Of a stretch of 58,809 bases of DNA, positions 23,842 to 33,301 are shown one piece after another. Source of the DNA: an uncultured Lachnospiraceae bacterium (GTDB lineage: Bacteria; Bacillota; Clostridia; Lachnospirales; Lachnospiraceae); contig CAJTOO010000022.1 in the NCBI GenBank assembly GCA_910577735.1, positions 1 through 58,809 of the forward strand, given 5' to 3'. How positions within the stretch are numbered: the first letter of the stretch is position 1; every line of letters starts with the position of its first letter. Below the pieces are notes generated by a model, which was not told the DNA's origin, did no database searches, and worked only from the letters and a program-made list of their open reading frames with translations. The position numbers and the translations under genes are program-made.

Positions 23842-26800
23842 TTACACCGGAATCTCCTGCCCCAGACGGAAGGAATAGATGATCCGCTCTTTCACACGCT
23901 TGCCATTTTTGCCCTTGGCATACCCGGAAAGCTGTTCCAGCACTTCGCTGTAATAGGCAAGCTGAACCTGATAACGCTTTATCAGTTCTTCAGGGCGCTC
24001 CACAGCGTCTGTCTTATAGTCTAACACCACATAACCGTCCTCTTCCTCAAAGAACACGTCAATGATACCCTGAATCAATACGGTCTCCGCCGGCGGGAAC
24101 GAAGCTTTAAGACGTTCCGCCGAAAGCCCCATCACAAAAGGCTGTTCCTTATAGAGCCTGCCTGCCCGCGCAGCCTGGGCCATGCGCCAGGCCGCCTCCG
24201 TCTGCAGAAAGGCTGCCAGACGCTGTATGGACAGTACCTGATAGTACGCCTCGGAAAGCACCTGCTCCTGTCTCATTCTGTCAACCTGTTCTTTTACAAG
24301 TTCCTCTGCTGCCTGTCTATTGGAATTAACTTCTTTAGTCAATTCAGTGAACTCAAAGAGTTCCATCACTTTATGAAATGCACTGCCTCGCATAGAACCG
24401 GTGACATGTTCGTCGGTCTCTATGAATTTCGGCAGATAAGGCACCACCGTCTCTTCCTCATATAAGTTAAAAGAAAAGTCTCTTTCTTCCTGCATGCCGG
24501 CCTTTTTCAATTCTGATACGGTAGTCTTGGTATAGAGATCTTTCAAATTATCATGGGGATACTGGTACGTAAATTGGTATGACATTCTCGTCATAAGATC
24601 TTCGTCCACATCCCTCCTGGCATCAGATAACAGAATACGCCGTCTGGCTTCTTCCCGCTGCAGCGTATCCTCCACCTTCTCTTCCACCACCGCTTCCCAG
24701 CCGCTTAAAGTAACCCTGATGCTCATATCCGCCTCATAATATTTCCCCTGCCTATAGGGCTCAAGGCCGCATGTGACGTAAAATTCATCCAGGCACCTGT
24801 TTCTGGCAAGGGCCGCCAACAAAAGAGATAAAAAGCTGTCCTGTGCAAGGAGTGTTCCGTAAGAAAGGGTCGTTTTATCCCGTTTCTGCAAAGACAGCAG
24901 AGACACCGCTGTCTTTTCCGGGTCTTTGACTGTTGCAGTCAATATCAGTTTTTCCCGGGCTCTTGTCATGGCTACATAGAGAACCCGCATCTCTTCCGCA
25001 AGATTTTCCTTCTTTAGTCTGGCAGAGATCACATTCCGGCGCAGGTTTCGGCCCCGCACACGCATCTGCGGATTCACATAGTCCACCCCAATCCCTGCAT
25101 CCACATCCACCACCAGATGACCATTTATGTCCCTGGTCTGGAACTTCTTGGAAAGCCCCGCCACAATACAGATGGGAAATTCCAGACCCTTACTCTTATG
25201 AATGCTCATAATGCGCACCACATCTGCGTTCTCATCCTGCAGCCCGGCCTCCCCATAGTCCACTTCATATTTCTCTAACTGTTCCATATAACGCAGGAAG
25301 TGATAGAGCCCAAAATAGCTGGTCTTCTCATATTCCGCCGCTTTCACCAGAAGCATCTCCACATTGGCGCGGCGTTTGGCCCCCTCCGGCTTAGCGGCCA
25401 CATAATGAAGATACCCGGTTTCCCGCAGGATTGTCTGTAAAAGCTCATGGACGCTCAGATACGCGGCAAGACTGCGATACCGGGCAACCCTTTCCAGAAA
25501 ATCTGTTATCTTCCCGCACAGCACACCCTCTGTGAGCTCAAGTATTTCCCCGGATGTTTTCTCTTCCGCCGGCTTGGGCCCTGTGCACAGCACCAGAGCA
25601 TCATAGAGGTACTTCTTCTTCGGGTAAGCCGCCCGTATCAGGGCAATCTCCTCTTCCGTAAAACCGCCCAGATAGGAATGGAGCACCCCATAGAGCGGAA
25701 TATCCTGTAAGGGGTTATCCAGAATCCGCAGGAAATGTAACAGTTCCTGCACTTCACTGGCCGCAAAATACCCGGTCCTGGAAGTCATATGCACAGGAAT
25801 CTGTTCTTCCTCCAATACCCGCTTAAAAACTTCGTCCCAACCGGCAACTGTGCGCAGCAGTATCACGATATCCCGAAATGCCACCTTTCGCAGCTGTCCG
25901 CTCTCCTTGTCTGTCACATGAAAATCCCTTCGCAGCTGCTTGATCTTAGCAGCAACACCGTAAGCCTCCTGCTCTCTGGCAGATATTTCTTCCGGCTTAT
26001 CCTTGGTCTGAAAGAGGAGAAGCTCCGTTTCATTGAAACACATCACCTCTGTCTCCAAATCCGAACCGGAACGCGGCGTATCCGCACCTGCCTGCTGTGG
26101 ATATGACGCCCCCACATGCAGTGCCGCCAAATCGTCATAGACTATGCCGCCCACTTCTTTCCCCATAATCTGTTCAAAAACACGGTTGGTACTGGTCAGT
26201 ACCTCCTGCCTGCTTCTGAAATTCTGGTGCAGGTCAATTTTCATGAAACCATCCGCCATTTCCTTTCCCGTGTAAGTTTCATACTTTTCCAGGAACAGCT
26301 CCGGCCTGGCCAGACGGAACTTGTATATGCTCTGTTTCACATCCCCCACCATGAAACGGTTAAACCTGCCCTCCGCCTCACCGGAGATACAGGATAAAAG
26401 ATACTCCTGCACCAGATTACTGTCTTGGTACTCATCGATCAAAATCTCCTGAAAGTGACTTCGGTAGGAAAGCGCTGTCTGCGTGGGCACATAGGTATCT
26501 GCCTCCTTACGAAGAAGGATTTCCAGCGCAAAATGCTCTATGTCATCGAAGTCCAGCAGGTTCTTCTCCCGTTTCTTCTCGTCAAAAGTTTCCTTGAACC
26601 GCAGCGTCAGATCCACCAGCCCATCCACCGCCTCTTTACAGACTGTCATCTGCTCTTCCATCTGCGCCCTCGTCTGAAAGAAAAAGTCCCTGCGTATCTC
26701 CTGTAACTTTTCTTTCACCTCATTTCTGAGGCTCTTGGCCAGCTCTCGTTTGCCCACAGAAATGCTGTCATCCTTTTTCGAGGGAAGGCGTTCAAACTGT

Positions 26801-27873
26801 ATGCTGTCAAAAGCGCCGCAGAGCGTATCATAATCTGGCGCATTTATCTTTTGACTATATTGGTCACCAGAAATTCCCACCAACTTCTCCTGCACATACC
26901 GGTCACCAGATGACGCCTCACAGCTTTCCTGCACACGCTGGTCAGCAGCCATTCCTGCAATTTTCTCTTGACCATACTGGTCAGCATCAGCCTTATCACA
27001 TCTCTCCTGCGCGCACCGGTCTCTCAATGCCTTCACCATATCCAGTTCCCGCTCCAAAAGCGGCCCATAGTGATAAGGGCCGTCCGGTTCCTCCGTAAGC
27101 CGGATGGCTGCCTGTAATTTGTCCGCACAATCACAGAGCAGATGCTGCACATGATCCAGCATATCCTGCATCCACTCAGGAAATCCACAAGGTGCATCTG
27201 TCTGCTCTGCGTCAGTTGCATCCGCTCCCTCCCTGCTGCCGGCTCCTGCCCGTGCACCTTCCGCCCCCGGCAGACTGTAATCTTCCTTCCGGTCCTTAAG
27301 CCATTCTTCCGGAAAAGGCATACTCATGGCAAAGTCATAAAGCTTCCATACCACTTCTTCCACCGCTTCATCCCTGCTGCCCGCACTGAAATACTCCATG
27401 CAGTTTAGAAACGCCGGATCTGCCTGCTCATAAGCCTCCTCCAGTACCTGCGCCAGCACATCCTTTCTCAGAAGGCGCATTTCTCCCTCCTCACCGATGC
27501 GGAATCCGGGATCCAGGCCAATGGTATGAAACTGGTTTCGCAGTACAAAGAGGCAGAAACTGTCGATGGTCGTAATCTGGGCATTGTACAGAAGCGTCAC
27601 CTGCCTTTGCAGGTGCTCATTCTCCGGCTCCTTGGCCAGCCTGTCATTTAACGCAGCACTGATTCGCTCCCGCATCTCTGCTGCTGCCGCATTGGTAAAG
27701 GTCACCACCAGCAGTCTGTCTATATCCGCCGGATGTTCGGCATCACTCACCATCTTCACAATCCGCTCCACCAGCACTGCTGTCTTGCCGGAACCTGCCG
27801 CCGCGGAGACCAGAAGATTACATCCGTGCGTATCAATTACCTGTCTTTGTCTGTCTGTAAATGAAATTGCCAT
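23842..27873 (-). CDS. addA: ATP-dependent helicase/nuclease subunit AddA
   Basis: 1343-aa UvrD-type helicase and RecB-type nuclease of the AddAB recombinational repair complex. Helicase motifs: VSAAAGSGKTAVLVERI, VVTFTNAAAAEMRERI, LIDEYQDSN, VGDVKQSIYKFRLARPELF, QNFRSRQEVL, MSIHKSKGLEFP, YVAMTRAREKLIL. The C-terminal nuclease has GSAFHKVMELF, QGIIDVFFE and VVLDYKTD. It is longer than the B. subtilis protein (~1230 aa), partly because residues ~285-349 are five 13-residue tandem repeats not seen in typical AddA. Start: ATG at 27873, 9 bp after the addB stop, so co-translated with AddB. No chi-recognition claim can be made from sequence alone. Confidence 0.96.
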   Translation of the reverse strand: MAISFTDRQRQVIDTHGCNLLVSAAAGSGKTAVLVERIVKMVSDAEHPADIDRLLVVTFTNAAAAEMRERISAALNDRLAKEPENEHLQRQVTLLYNAQITTIDSFCLFVLRNQFHTIGLDPGFRIGEEGEMRLLRKDVLAQVLEEAYEQADPAFLNCMEYFSAGSRDEAVEEVVWKLYDFAMSMPFPEEWLKDRKEDYSLPGAEGARAGAGSREGADATDAEQTDAPCGFPEWMQDMLDHVQHLLCDCADKLQAAIRLTEEPDGPYHYGPLLERELDMVKALRDRCAQERCDKADADQYGQEKIAGMAADQRVQESCEASSGDRYVQEKLVGISGDQYSQKINAPDYDTLCGAFDSIQFERLPSKKDDSISVGKRELAKSLRNEVKEKLQEIRRDFFFQTRAQMEEQMTVCKEAVDGLVDLTLRFKETFDEKKREKNLLDFDDIEHFALEILLRKEADTYVPTQTALSYRSHFQEILIDEYQDSNLVQEYLLSCISGEAEGRFNRFMVGDVKQSIYKFRLARPELFLEKYETYTGKEMADGFMKIDLHQNFRSRQEVLTSTNRVFEQIMGKEVGGIVYDDLAALHVGASYPQQAGADTPRSGSDLETEVMCFNETELLLFQTKDKPEEISAREQEAYGVAAKIKQLRRDFHVTDKESGQLRKVAFRDIVILLRTVAGWDEVFKRVLEEEQIPVHMTSRTGYFAASEVQELLHFLRILDNPLQDIPLYGVLHSYLGGFTEEEIALIRAAYPKKKYLYDALVLCTGPKPAEEKTSGEILELTEGVLCGKITDFLERVARYRSLAAYLSVHELLQTILRETGYLHYVAAKPEGAKRRANVEMLLVKAAEYEKTSYFGLYHFLRYMEQLEKYEVDYGEAGLQDENADVVRIMSIHKSKGLEFPICIVAGLSKKFQTRDINGHLVVDVDAGIGVDYVNPQMRVRGRNLRRNVISARLKKENLAEEMRVLYVAMTRAREKLILTATVKDPEKTAVSLLSLQKRDKTTLSYGTLLAQDSFLSLLLAALARNRCLDEFYVTCGLEPYRQGKYYEADMSIRVTLSGWEAVVEEKVEDTLQREEARRRILLSDARRDVDEDLMTRMSYQFTYQYPHDNLKDLYTKTTVSELKKAGMQEERDFSFNLYEEETVVPYLPKFIETDEHVTGSMRGSAFHKVMELFEFTELTKEVNSNRQAAEELVKEQVDRMRQEQVLSEAYYQVLSIQRLAAFLQTEAAWRMAQAARAGRLYKEQPFVMGLSAERLKASFPPAETVLIQGIIDVFFEEEDGYVVLDYKTDAVERPEELIKRYQVQLAYYSEVLEQLSGYAKGKNGKRVKERIIYSFRLGQEIPV
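26827..27021 (-). repeat. Five 39-bp (13-residue) in-frame repeats in addA
   Basis: Encoded units: DRCAQERCDKADA, DQYGQEKIAGMAA, DQRVQESCEASSG, DRYVQEKLVGISG and DQYSQKINAPDYD (the last degenerate at its end). The pattern D-[QR]-x-x-Q-[EK] repeats every 13 residues. The insert lies between helicase motifs Ia and II. Confidence 0.85.
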
Positions 27874-27882
27874 ACCCTTTTC

Positions 27883-30800
27883 CTATTCTTTCGCGTTCTC
27901 TTCCTTTTCGCAGGCTTGCCTGATACACTCCATGGCCTCATCCTGGCGCAGCTTGGGAAGATTCCTCGTCTGATAGCCAGCTATCCGCGTATCATAGCCG
28001 CAGACACTCTTGTAAGCACAGTAGGTACAAGCCTGGTTACCACCCTGTTCATAGGGATTGACCGAAATGGTCCCACGCAGGATATCATTGCCCAGCTGGC
28101 GTATTTTATAGTTCACATAATTTGAGACCGTCTGCATGTCCTCTCCCTTTATGACACTGGAGTATGCAGAGAAAGAACCGTCCTTTTTCCGCTCTAATGG
28201 CAAAATATCGGACTTATCCGCAAACTCTCCATCCAGCAGTCTGACAGCCTCGTCACTTTCATTGACTATTCCAGTCATCTTAAGTGCCTGCAATAATTTA
28301 GTATTAATCTGCTCTGGTGTCAGATCGGCGCCATCCTCCACCATAGGATCCGCAATGTGATAATAGAGCATGGCTGCAGGAACAATCTCCTTATCCGGAT
28401 GCTTCTTTTGTTCCACCTCCACCGCCGCATTCATATAGACTACCAGCTGCAATTGGAGACCATAGTAAAGCGCCGCCAGATCAAATTTCCGCTCGCCGGA
28501 TTTATAGTCAATCACTTTCACATAAACTTTATCCTCTGTCTCACAGGTATCCACCCGGTCAATCCGGCCCCGCAAGCGCATTTTTTCCTGCTCATTCAGC
28601 GCAATATTTAGGGCATCCAAATCCTCCAGCACAGAAAAGGACATCTCGAACTGCTCCGGTTGGAATGCCCCTTTGCGAAGCTGGGTCTGCAGCGTCAGAA
28701 CGGTCCGGTTCAGGATTCTTGTAATCCGTTTTATGAGATAACGGTTGCGGGCGCTGCTGTAGAGAATCGTCTCCCCATAGTCCGCCGCATAGGCCTCCAC
28801 AGCCTCTTCCACCATCTGCCCTGCCTCCGCTTTGGGAAAGTCAAACCAGGTATACCCTTTCTCTGCCAGCCTCCCGGCGAAAAGTTCCAGCACGCCGTGG
28901 AAGACATTTCCCAGATCCACAGCCTCGAAGCTATAATCCCCCCGCTCCCGAAGTGCCAGTCCATACTGCAGAAAATGGGCGTAAGCACAGGCCGCATACT
29001 TTTCCAGCCGGCTCACACTGTTATGCAGAACAGCTCCATAGAGCGCTCTGGTCACCATAGCGGAAAGCGGCGTATCCTGATAGCAGTAAAAAGCCGTATC
29101 CAACAGATCATCCACCGCATCCTGATAACGAGGCTCCCTGTGATAGGTATGATAAAAGGTATAAAACGTCTTTTGCTCCTCTTCCTTCAGCCGTCCGGCC
29201 ACATACTCCCGCATCATATCCGCCACCATGCTGATACCGTCCGGCCCGCTCACGAGCTGTTCCACCGCCGGACTGTTCTCCGGCCGCTCCACGCAAAGCG
29301 TTGGAAACAGTTTGCGCAGCAGGTCAATCAGATACGCCGGCCTTAAACTTCTCCCGTCTGCCCCCACTCTGGCATAAGAAAGATAGAGGGCTTTGGACGG
29401 CTTCGTCATATTCAGATACAGATAGAGACGCTGAATATACATCTGCTGCCGCGGAGAAGGCGCCAGTTCAAAGGAAGATTCTCTGATAAATTCCCTGTCA
29501 ATATCTGAGATCAGGCCGCCGCTTCCCGCTCCTTTGGGAATATTCCCGTCATTGATGCCCAGAAAAAAGAGCACCTTCACCTGCTTTAATCTGGTCCGTT
29601 CAATATCTCCCACCAGGATTCGATCCACATTCTGGGGAATTGTACCCACTCCAATCTCCGCAAGTCCAGAATCCAGAATATCTGCAAATTCCTTTATATC
29701 CATCTCCTCATCCGCTAAAAGCCCCTCAATCTGATCCAACAGATCAATCACAAGCGGATAAATCTGACCATATTCCTTCGCTCTGGCCAGATCCCCTTCC
29801 TGCCTAAACTGCCGCTCTAAATCTGCCAGCTTCTGCTGGGCTTCATTGGCTGTCAGGAACTCATAGAGGGCCCGCACAAGTTCTCCCGCCTTTCCATGCG
29901 GCACAAGCAGGGGGGCCAGCTGTTCCATCATCTTAGCCCGCATTGCATTGTAAGCTTCCAACTGCAAAAGCGCCGCTTCCTCCCCCTCCTTATCTTCCTC
30001 TTTATAGATAAAAAGACTCTCCCAACGCTTCCGTCCCCTGATGCCGAATCGCCGCACATAATTTTCCAGCCTGTCCACCTCTTCCCGCACAAATCCTGTG
30101 AGACCTGTGCGCAGATAATGAAAGACTGCCTCGAAACTGAAATCCTGCAGCACAATCTGCAAGGCGCTTCGCAGATAGGCCGCAAAAGGATTGCTGAGGA
30201 TTCCTCTGGTCTGGTCCAGATAAATGGGAATCCCAAACTTCATGAATTCTTCTGCCGCGTCCCGCCCATAAATCTCCATATTGCCGGTAACCACCGCAAT
30301 ATCACGGTAACACAGCCCCTCCCCCCGGCTTTCCGATTCCTGCAGCAGTCTGCGGATCGCGATACAGGTCTGATGCAGTTCTTCCCGTGGTGTGGACGCT
30401 TCCATAAGATGTATATGTCCGGCTTCCCCTTCATAAGGCATGAAAGGATACCGGAACAGGTTGTGTTCCAAATGTGCCAGTTCCGGGTTCTCTGCAAACC
30501 GAGGCAGCTGCCCGTTTATCTTCTGCCTGCACCAGACCGCTTCCTCCTCCACAGTCTCTGCCTCCAGCAGCAGTCTGCGTAAATCTGCCACCGTCTTCTG
30601 GGTCAGATAAAACAGTTTCTGCTCTCCCTCCAACCGATAAGGATTCTCTCTTTCATCTATTGTCAAAGATATAATGACTTGTTTGGTCAATCTCATCAAT
30701 TCCTGAATTACACGGTTCTGAATCGGCGTAAAACCCGTAAATCCATCAAACGCAATCACGCTCTTCCGGATAATCCTGGATTTTGGCAGAGCTTCCCGCA

Positions 30801-31350
30801 ATTTGTCCAACGTCTCCTCTGTGGTGATAAACCGGGTGCTGATATATTCCTGAAATGCCTGATATAAGATCCCCAAATCCTGCAATTTGTAATAGAGCGC
30901 TCCGCGGCTCTTTGCATAGTCTGCCAATTCTTCCAGTTCCTTCAAGCCAATGCCATACTGCATAAACTCCGAAATGGCAGACTTGACCTCATGGATATAG
31001 CCAATCTTATGAAGATGACTGCCCATCACCGTAAGTCTTTCACGCTCTTTCTGCGCCACCTTACGAAGCACCAGACTCTTGCCCGTATCATCCAGGACCG
31101 GCACCTGCACAGCCCCCACTTCCTCTAAAATCCGGTGCGTCAGCCTGCCGAAACTTAACACGTCGATATTCATAATGGCATGATTGGGATGCTCTACCAC
31201 CAAATCCATCTGGGTCTGCATAGTGAACTGATCCGGCACCACCAGAAGATAGTTTGTCTGCGGATGCTTCAGGGAAGCTTCTATCATGTCTTTATGCAGT
31301 TTTTTGCTCTTGCCGGCACCGGAAGCGCCGAAATAGAATTGTAATGCCAC
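27883..31350 (-). CDS. addB: ATP-dependent nuclease subunit AddB
   Basis: 1155-aa AddB: Walker A FGASGAGKSKKL at the N-terminus, degenerate helicase domains, and a C-terminal RecB-type nuclease with GRIDRVDTCE and VIDYKSGERKFD. The iron-sulfur Cys set is visible: one Cys in EKYAACAYAHFL and three in ACTYCAYKSVCGYD. Length matches B. subtilis AddB (~1166). It pairs with AddA, encoded 9 bp downstream, for double-strand-break processing. Start: GTG at 31350 behind AAAGGG. A small terminator-like hairpin lies in the leader (31384-31397). Confidence 0.96.
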   Translation of the reverse strand: MALQFYFGASGAGKSKKLHKDMIEASLKHPQTNYLLVVPDQFTMQTQMDLVVEHPNHAIMNIDVLSFGRLTHRILEEVGAVQVPVLDDTGKSLVLRKVAQKERERLTVMGSHLHKIGYIHEVKSAISEFMQYGIGLKELEELADYAKSRGALYYKLQDLGILYQAFQEYISTRFITTEETLDKLREALPKSRIIRKSVIAFDGFTGFTPIQNRVIQELMRLTKQVIISLTIDERENPYRLEGEQKLFYLTQKTVADLRRLLLEAETVEEEAVWCRQKINGQLPRFAENPELAHLEHNLFRYPFMPYEGEAGHIHLMEASTPREELHQTCIAIRRLLQESESRGEGLCYRDIAVVTGNMEIYGRDAAEEFMKFGIPIYLDQTRGILSNPFAAYLRSALQIVLQDFSFEAVFHYLRTGLTGFVREEVDRLENYVRRFGIRGRKRWESLFIYKEEDKEGEEAALLQLEAYNAMRAKMMEQLAPLLVPHGKAGELVRALYEFLTANEAQQKLADLERQFRQEGDLARAKEYGQIYPLVIDLLDQIEGLLADEEMDIKEFADILDSGLAEIGVGTIPQNVDRILVGDIERTRLKQVKVLFFLGINDGNIPKGAGSGGLISDIDREFIRESSFELAPSPRQQMYIQRLYLYLNMTKPSKALYLSYARVGADGRSLRPAYLIDLLRKLFPTLCVERPENSPAVEQLVSGPDGISMVADMMREYVAGRLKEEEQKTFYTFYHTYHREPRYQDAVDDLLDTAFYCYQDTPLSAMVTRALYGAVLHNSVSRLEKYAACAYAHFLQYGLALRERGDYSFEAVDLGNVFHGVLELFAGRLAEKGYTWFDFPKAEAGQMVEEAVEAYAADYGETILYSSARNRYLIKRITRILNRTVLTLQTQLRKGAFQPEQFEMSFSVLEDLDALNIALNEQEKMRLRGRIDRVDTCETEDKVYVKVIDYKSGERKFDLAALYYGLQLQLVVYMNAAVEVEQKKHPDKEIVPAAMLYYHIADPMVEDGADLTPEQINTKLLQALKMTGIVNESDEAVRLLDGEFADKSDILPLERKKDGSFSAYSSVIKGEDMQTVSNYVNYKIRQLGNDILRGTISVNPYEQGGNQACTYCAYKSVCGYDTRIAGYQTRNLPKLRQDEAMECIRQACEKEENAKE

Positions 31351-31383
31351 AGGAAAACCCTTTCTGAGAACTTATTTATAAAA

Positions 31384-31397
31384 GCATCCTAAGATGC
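31384..31397 (-). other. Terminator-like hairpin in the addB leader
   Basis: GCATC-TTAG-GATGC followed on the minus strand by TTTTATAAAT. Short stem; possible attenuator of addBA. Confidence 0.3.
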
Positions 31398-31510
31398 ATG
31401 TGCCCTAATACCTGACATTTTCATTTCCAAAGAACATATCATATGGTTCCATTGCTTTAGTTTATCATATATTTTCCGTCTGAACATTACATTCCATGAA
31501 AAATATCATA

Positions 31511-31539
31511 AAAAAGACGCCTTCCAACCGGAAAGCGCC
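31511..31539 (-). terminator. Terminator of metNIQ
   Basis: 10-bp stem with two wobble pairs (GGCGCTTTCC / GGAAGGCGTC in the sense strand, GGTT loop) followed by TTTTTT, 34 bp after the metQ stop. Confidence 0.88.
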
Positions 31540-31573
31540 TCTATACCCACAACTTTAACAGACATCACGGGAA

Positions 31574-32386
31574 TCAGTCAAAGGGAATCACACCGCCATC
31601 GTATGTACTGTTGATATATTCCCTGATGGTATCCGACTTAAGGGCGTCCACCAAAGCCTTGATACCTTCCTTGTTCTCACTGCCTTCCTTGACCGCGATC
31701 ACATTCACATAAGTCTGTGCTGCCTCGGAATCGGACTGCTCATAAGCCACTGCATCCTTCGATACTGAAAATCCTGCCTCCATCGCATAGTTACCATTTA
31801 AAACCACAAAGGCTGACTCCTCCTTGACCCTGGGCACCTGTGCCGCCTCCAGCTCCTGAATCTCCACATTATAAGGATTCTCTTCAATATCCCGCACAGT
31901 CGCTTCTAATCCCACGCCTTCTTTCAATTTCAGAATACCGTTATCCTGCAATAACAGAAGCGCTCTGGCCTCATTGGTCGTATCATTGGGAACCGAAATC
32001 ACATCCCCCTCTGCCAGCGTGCTTAAATCACTCTTGGTACCAGGATAAATCCCGAAAGGCTCATAATGAATACCGCCTGCATTGACAAGATGGGTACCAT
32101 GCTCCTCATTAAAAGAATCCAGATAAGGAATATGCTGGAAATAGTTGGCGTCATACTCACCGCTCTCCACCACCTGATTGGGCTGCACATAATCACTGAA
32201 CACTGTCACTTCAAGCGTATATCCCTTCTCCTCAAGAATCGGCTTCACCTGCTCTAAAATCTCAGCATGGGGTGTGGCGGAAGCCGCCACCGTAATGGTA
32301 CTGTCATCTTTGGAAGAACCGCAGGCAGTAAGCGCCCCAAGCGCTAATGCTGCAGTTATCACACTGGCAATCATTTTCTTTTTCAT
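31574..32386 (-). CDS. metQ: MetQ/NlpA methionine-binding lipoprotein
   Basis: 270-aa extracytoplasmic lipoprotein: lipobox LTAC (Cys about residue 22), then the NlpA fold with ITVAASATPHAEILEQ, SDYVQPNQVVESGEYDANYF and ISVPNDTTNEARALLLLQ. It binds methionine for MetNI. Start: ATG at 32386 behind GGAGG (5 nt); an upstream ATG overlaps that ribosome site. It is separated from metI by a 250-bp spacer with 41-bp repeats, unusual for metNIQ operons, and followed by a strong terminator. Confidence 0.92.
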   Translation of the reverse strand: MKKKMIASVITAALALGALTACGSSKDDSTITVAASATPHAEILEQVKPILEEKGYTLEVTVFSDYVQPNQVVESGEYDANYFQHIPYLDSFNEEHGTHLVNAGGIHYEPFGIYPGTKSDLSTLAEGDVISVPNDTTNEARALLLLQDNGILKLKEGVGLEATVRDIEENPYNVEIQELEAAQVPRVKEESAFVVLNGNYAMEAGFSVSKDAVAYEQSDSEAAQTYVNVIAVKEGSENKEGIKALVDALKSDTIREYINSTYDGGVIPFD

Positions 32387-32534
32387 AATTTCCTCCATTT
32401 CTGTGCTGCTCTTGTCTCAACTCTGTTGAAACCGGCCATAAATTCAAGTTTTTCCTCTTTTGACACTGCCTTATCAAGACTTTGTCTCTTCCGGCAGTTC
32501 TATACAATGGCTCCCTTGGGAATCCTTATGTATA

Positions 32535-32675
32535 CATCTTTACACTTCATTTCCATCTGTCTCTTACACTTATTCGCCTTCACAGAAAGCCACATTTCTG
32601 TCTCTCACATCTGTCCGCCTTCACGGAAAGCCGTATTTCTATCTCTTACGTCTGTCCACCTTCACGGAAAGCCGC
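32535..32675. repeat. 41-bp tandem repeat at the metI 3' end
   Basis: Copies start at 32576, 32617 and 32658 (41-bp period) with a degenerate partial copy before them. The consensus includes CTTCACGGAAAGCC and TCTCTTACGTCTGTCC. The last partial copy encodes the C-terminal residues of MetI; the others lie in the metI-metQ spacer. 41 is not a multiple of 3, so the copies are not one reading frame. Confidence 0.8.
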
Positions 32676-33301
32676 ATCCCCAGTGTCTGGAACACCTGTA
32701 CCAAAAGCACCAGAAGCACCACTGACACAATCATGATCAGCGTCTCATACCGGTAATAACCATACCGCATGGCAATATCTCCCAGACCACCGCCGCCGAC
32801 CACACCTGCCATGGCAGAATATCCCAGAATCGTGCCGATAGCAATGGTCACACCCACCAGGATGGATGTCCTTGCCTCCACCAGCAGGACTTTCCAGATA
32901 ATCGTAAGGTTACTGGCGCCCATACTCTGGGCTGCCTCTATCACTCCATGATCTACCTCTTTTAAAGAAGATTCTATCATTCGTCCAATAAAGGGCGCTG
33001 CCGCCAGCGTAAGCGGTACAATCGTAGCCACAGAGCCCGTTGTCTTACCAACAATCGCTCTGGTAAGCGGCATAACCAGAATCAGGAGAATCAAAAACGG
33101 CACACTTCTCACAATATTCACAATCACATCCAGCACCTTGTACACCACCGCGTTAGGCCTGATTCCTGTCTTATCCGTCACTGCCAGGGCAATCCCCATG
33201 GGAAGCCCAAAGAGATAACCGAACAGAGTTGACATAAGTGTCATAAGTAAAGTGTCCCGGATGCCTTCCAGCATCATCATCGTAAGATCACTAGTCCACA
33301 T
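32639..33301 (-). CDS. metI: MetI methionine ABC transporter permease
   Basis: 220-aa permease with five predicted helices and the inner-membrane EAA-type loop (VIEAAQSMGASNLTIIWKVL). Also VNIVRSVPFLILLILVMPLT and AGVVGGGGLGDIAMRYGYYR, typical of MetI. The ATG at 33301 lies inside the metN 3' end (11-nt overlap) with AGGAGG 9 nt upstream, so expression is coupled. The last residues (SVKVDRRKR) are encoded by one unit of the 41-bp repeat. Confidence 0.93.
   Translation of the reverse strand: MWTSDLTMMMLEGIRDTLLMTLMSTLFGYLFGLPMGIALAVTDKTGIRPNAVVYKVLDVIVNIVRSVPFLILLILVMPLTRAIVGKTTGSVATIVPLTLAAAPFIGRMIESSLKEVDHGVIEAAQSMGASNLTIIWKVLLVEARTSILVGVTIAIGTILGYSAMAGVVGGGGLGDIAMRYGYYRYETLIMIVSVVLLVLLVQVFQTLGMRLSVKVDRRKR

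Noticed and set aside
32426..32756. Plus-strand reading frames across the 41-bp repeats
   Set aside because: Repeat-derived, antisense to metI, no ribosome binding site or recognisable domain.
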